The position numbers were made by a program, and so were the translations under genes. A DNA stretch of 64,000 nt from Oleispira sp963851095 (lineage in GTDB: Bacteria > Pseudomonadota > Gammaproteobacteria > Pseudomonadales > Oceanobacteraceae). The stretch lies in assembly GCA_963851095.1 (NCBI GenBank), contig CAWKOX010000035.1:17279-81278 (forward strand), given 5' to 3'. Positions 62,176 to 64,000 of this stretch are shown here, piece after piece. A model generated the notes under the pieces. That model ran no database searches, was not told where the DNA came from, and saw nothing but the letters and a program-made list of their open reading frames with translations. Numbering within the stretch: the stretch's first letter is position 1; each line of letters starts with the position of its first letter.

Positions 62176-64000
62176 ATGGAAAGAATATTATTTATGCAAT
62201 CGATTAACTTTGAATTCTTGCGCCCGCACTGGGAAGATTTAGCAAACCTTGCAGGTCATGCAGAAGAATATGCTTTTAGTGATCCTCAAAGTTCACTTAT
62301 CAAGTTACGCTGCTTTGCCGAAAAGCTGGTGGGGATTGTTTATGAAAATCATCAAATCTCATCTTATGCGACTGAAAAGTTCATCGATCGTCTAAATAAT
62401 CACAGCTTCACCAGCATGGTTGATAGCGGCATTGTCGATAAGCTGCATGCCATTCGAAAAGTTGGTAACCGAGCCGCCCATGAAGGTAAATTCGATAGAG
62501 GCGCACCACTTTGGTTATTAAAAGAAGCGCACATTCTTGCTAGCTGGTTGCTTATTGTCACCGAAAAAGGCAGCAAAGAAGATCTAAAACCATTTCAATC
62601 GCCAGAACAATTAAAACAGCCGACCAAAGTAGAGCTAGATAAGCACCAGGCCCGTCTTAGTCAGGCACTGGCTGAATTAGAAGCGGCTAAACAGGCAGAG
62701 CTTAAAGCGCAACAAGAAAATGCCCAGCTAAAGCAAGAGCTAAAAGGTAAAGATCAACAAGCACAAGAACAAGCGGCACAGCAGCAAGCCAAGAGCCAAG
62801 AACAGCTCAAGCAGGGCGGTGATAAAGCCCGTACGATTCTAGATTATAACGAAGACGAAACTCGCCGACGTTTAATCGATAACGACCTACGAGCAGCTGA
62901 TTGGCATATCGACTTATTAACCAATGGCGATACAGAAGAAGTCTCTCGTGAATACCAAGTAAGCGATCAACCAACGCCTACAGGCAAAGGCTATTGCGAC
63001 TACGTGATGTGGGGCGACAATGGCAAACCGATTGCAGTGATTGAAGCAAAACGTGCGCGAGAAAATGCCCAAAAAGGTCAGCAGCAAGCCAAGCTCTATG
63101 CCGATGCCCTAGAAAAACAATTTGGACAACGCCCTGTTATTTTTTATACCAATGGCCGAGATATTACCCTTTGGAACGATGCCCAAGGTGAAGCGCCTCG
63201 TAAACTCTACGGTTATTACAGCAAGAGCAGTGTTGAGTATTTAATACGTCAACGCACAGAGCGAAAAGATTTACTGAAAACCCCTATCGATACAGATATC
63301 GCAGGGCGTTCATACCAAATAGAAACCATTACACGAGTTTGCGAACACTACGCAAAAAATAACCGCAAAGCCTTGGTTGTTCAGGCAACGGGTACAGGCA
63401 AAACTCGAGTTGCCATTGCCACAACAAAGCGCATGCTCGAAGCAGGTTGGGCCAAGCGAGTATTGTTTTTATGTGACCGCAAAGAGCTCAGAAAACAAGC
63501 CGCCAAAGCCTACAAAGAATTCTTATCTGAACCCCTGTACGTGGTGGGTAAAAGTAAAAAGTCAGATGCTGCAAATGCTAGAATTTACGTATCAACCTAC
63601 CCAGGCATGATGAACATCATGGAAGAGTTTGACGTAGGCTACTTTGACTTAATCATCGCCGACGAATCTCACCGCTCTATTTATAACAAGTTCGGTGATA
63701 TTTTTGCTTACTTCGACGCGCGCCAGCTAGGGCTAACGGCAACCCCTGTAGAAATGATCAGTCGCTCAACCAGCCAGTTATTTGGCTGTGATTACAAAAT
63801 GCCAACGGCTAACTATCCGCTGGAGCAAGCGGTAGAAGATAAAAACCTAGCACCCTTCAAAGTAGTGACTCATACCACTAAATTTTTACGCGAAGGTATT
63901 AGTGGCAAAAGTTTAACAGACGAACAAATTGCCGAACTTGAAGAACAGGGTATAGATCCAAATACACTCGATTTTGATAATAAATCAATCGACAAAGCGG
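62176..64000 (+). CDS. Type I restriction R-subunit-like helicase/nuclease (3' end outside window)
   Basis: The frame is open for 608 codons from the ATG (GAGGT before it) to the window edge. Domains in order: a DUF4145-like N-terminus (about 20-130, SSLIKLRCFAEKLVGIVYE and LHAIRKVGNRAAHEG), a Gln/Ala/Lys-rich coiled coil (about 155-215), and a PD-(D/E)xK nuclease region with D275, E290 and K292 (IAVIEAKRA). An SF2 helicase domain follows, with ATGTGKT at 404-410, ADESH at 495-499 and LTATP at 520-524. This is the HsdR layout, which translocates and cuts unmodified DNA. HsdM and HsdS would be expected beyond the window. Expression probably depends on the upstream CARF/sigma-54 activator. Confidence 0.88.
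   Translation, partial: MERILFMQSINFEFLRPHWEDLANLAGHAEEYAFSDPQSSLIKLRCFAEKLVGIVYENHQISSYATEKFIDRLNNHSFTSMVDSGIVDKLHAIRKVGNRAAHEGKFDRGAPLWLLKEAHILASWLLIVTEKGSKEDLKPFQSPEQLKQPTKVELDKHQARLSQALAELEAAKQAELKAQQENAQLKQELKGKDQQAQEQAAQQQAKSQEQLKQGGDKARTILDYNEDETRRRLIDNDLRAADWHIDLLTNGDTEEVSREYQVSDQPTPTGKGYCDYVMWGDNGKPIAVIEAKRARENAQKGQQQAKLYADALEKQFGQRPVIFYTNGRDITLWNDAQGEAPRKLYGYYSKSSVEYLIRQRTERKDLLKTPIDTDIAGRSYQIETITRVCEHYAKNNRKALVVQATGTGKTRVAIATTKRMLEAGWAKRVLFLCDRKELRKQAAKAYKEFLSEPLYVVGKSKKSDAANARIYVSTYPGMMNIMEEFDVGYFDLIIADESHRSIYNKFGDIFAYFDARQLGLTATPVEMISRSTSQLFGCDYKMPTANYPLEQAVEDKNLAPFKVVTHTTKFLREGISGKSLTDEQIAELEEQGIDPNTLDFDNKSIDKA

Noticed and set aside
63377..63610. 77-codon plus-strand open frame
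   Set aside because: It lies wholly inside the helicase domain of the R-subunit-like gene in another frame.

Overview
The window reads as chromosomal DNA of a marine-type gammaproteobacterium of the Oceanospirillales/Pseudomonadales side (Oleispira/Bermanella-like). This is an inference from moderate GC, an MvaT-type nucleoid protein, a complete Entner-Doudoroff operon (zwf-pgl-edd-eda), ruvCAB-tolQRAB-pal-cpoB synteny, a dapA-bamC pair and many lipoproteins. No 16S gene is present to confirm it.

Layout. 1-18 kb: 3' end of an ATP-dependent DNA ligase, an outer-membrane barrel protein, an RND efflux pair, an EamA transporter, a TIGR03546/TIGR03545-type pair, recJ, a small membrane methyltransferase-like protein, a retinol-saturase-like flavoprotein facing a PadR regulator across twin palindromes, a diguanylate cyclase, yaeQ, a PiT phosphate transporter and an MvaT-like protein. 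18-33 kb: a hotdog protein, a GNAT protein, a secreted acid phosphatase with a tandem repeat, two unusual exported proteins (one with HEAT-like helices, one with Cys-rich repeats), clpB, an Hpt-like/REC/REC/GGDEF protein, a gene under a strong Fur box, and a subtilisin-like lipoprotein followed by a PrcB-like lipoprotein. 33-48 kb: ruvCAB, the Tol-Pal envelope complex, two tRNA-Lys, nadA, a BepA-like protease, tusA-like, an AI-2E family permease, dapA-bamC, an MBL hydrolase and a frameshifted outer-membrane barrel gene. 48-60 kb: lipoproteins, an FKBP isomerase, an M18 aminopeptidase, tRNA-Pro/tRNA-Asn, galU-algC type sugar-nucleotide genes and the Entner-Doudoroff operon.

60-64 kb: directly after a tRNA-Val the content changes to an accessory module. 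A sigma-54 activator with a CARF-like (RtcR-like) N-terminal domain is followed, 3 bp after its stop codon, by a good sigma-54 promoter. That promoter faces a large type I restriction R-subunit-like gene (DUF4145-like, PD-(D/E)xK, helicase) that runs off the window with no stop codon. The arrangement suggests a signal-inducible restriction or defence system inserted at a tRNA, and it is the most interesting part of the window.

Limits: all functions are read from motifs and memory of families. No database search, alignment or folding was run, and start codons were chosen by eye from ribosome binding sites and family N-termini.
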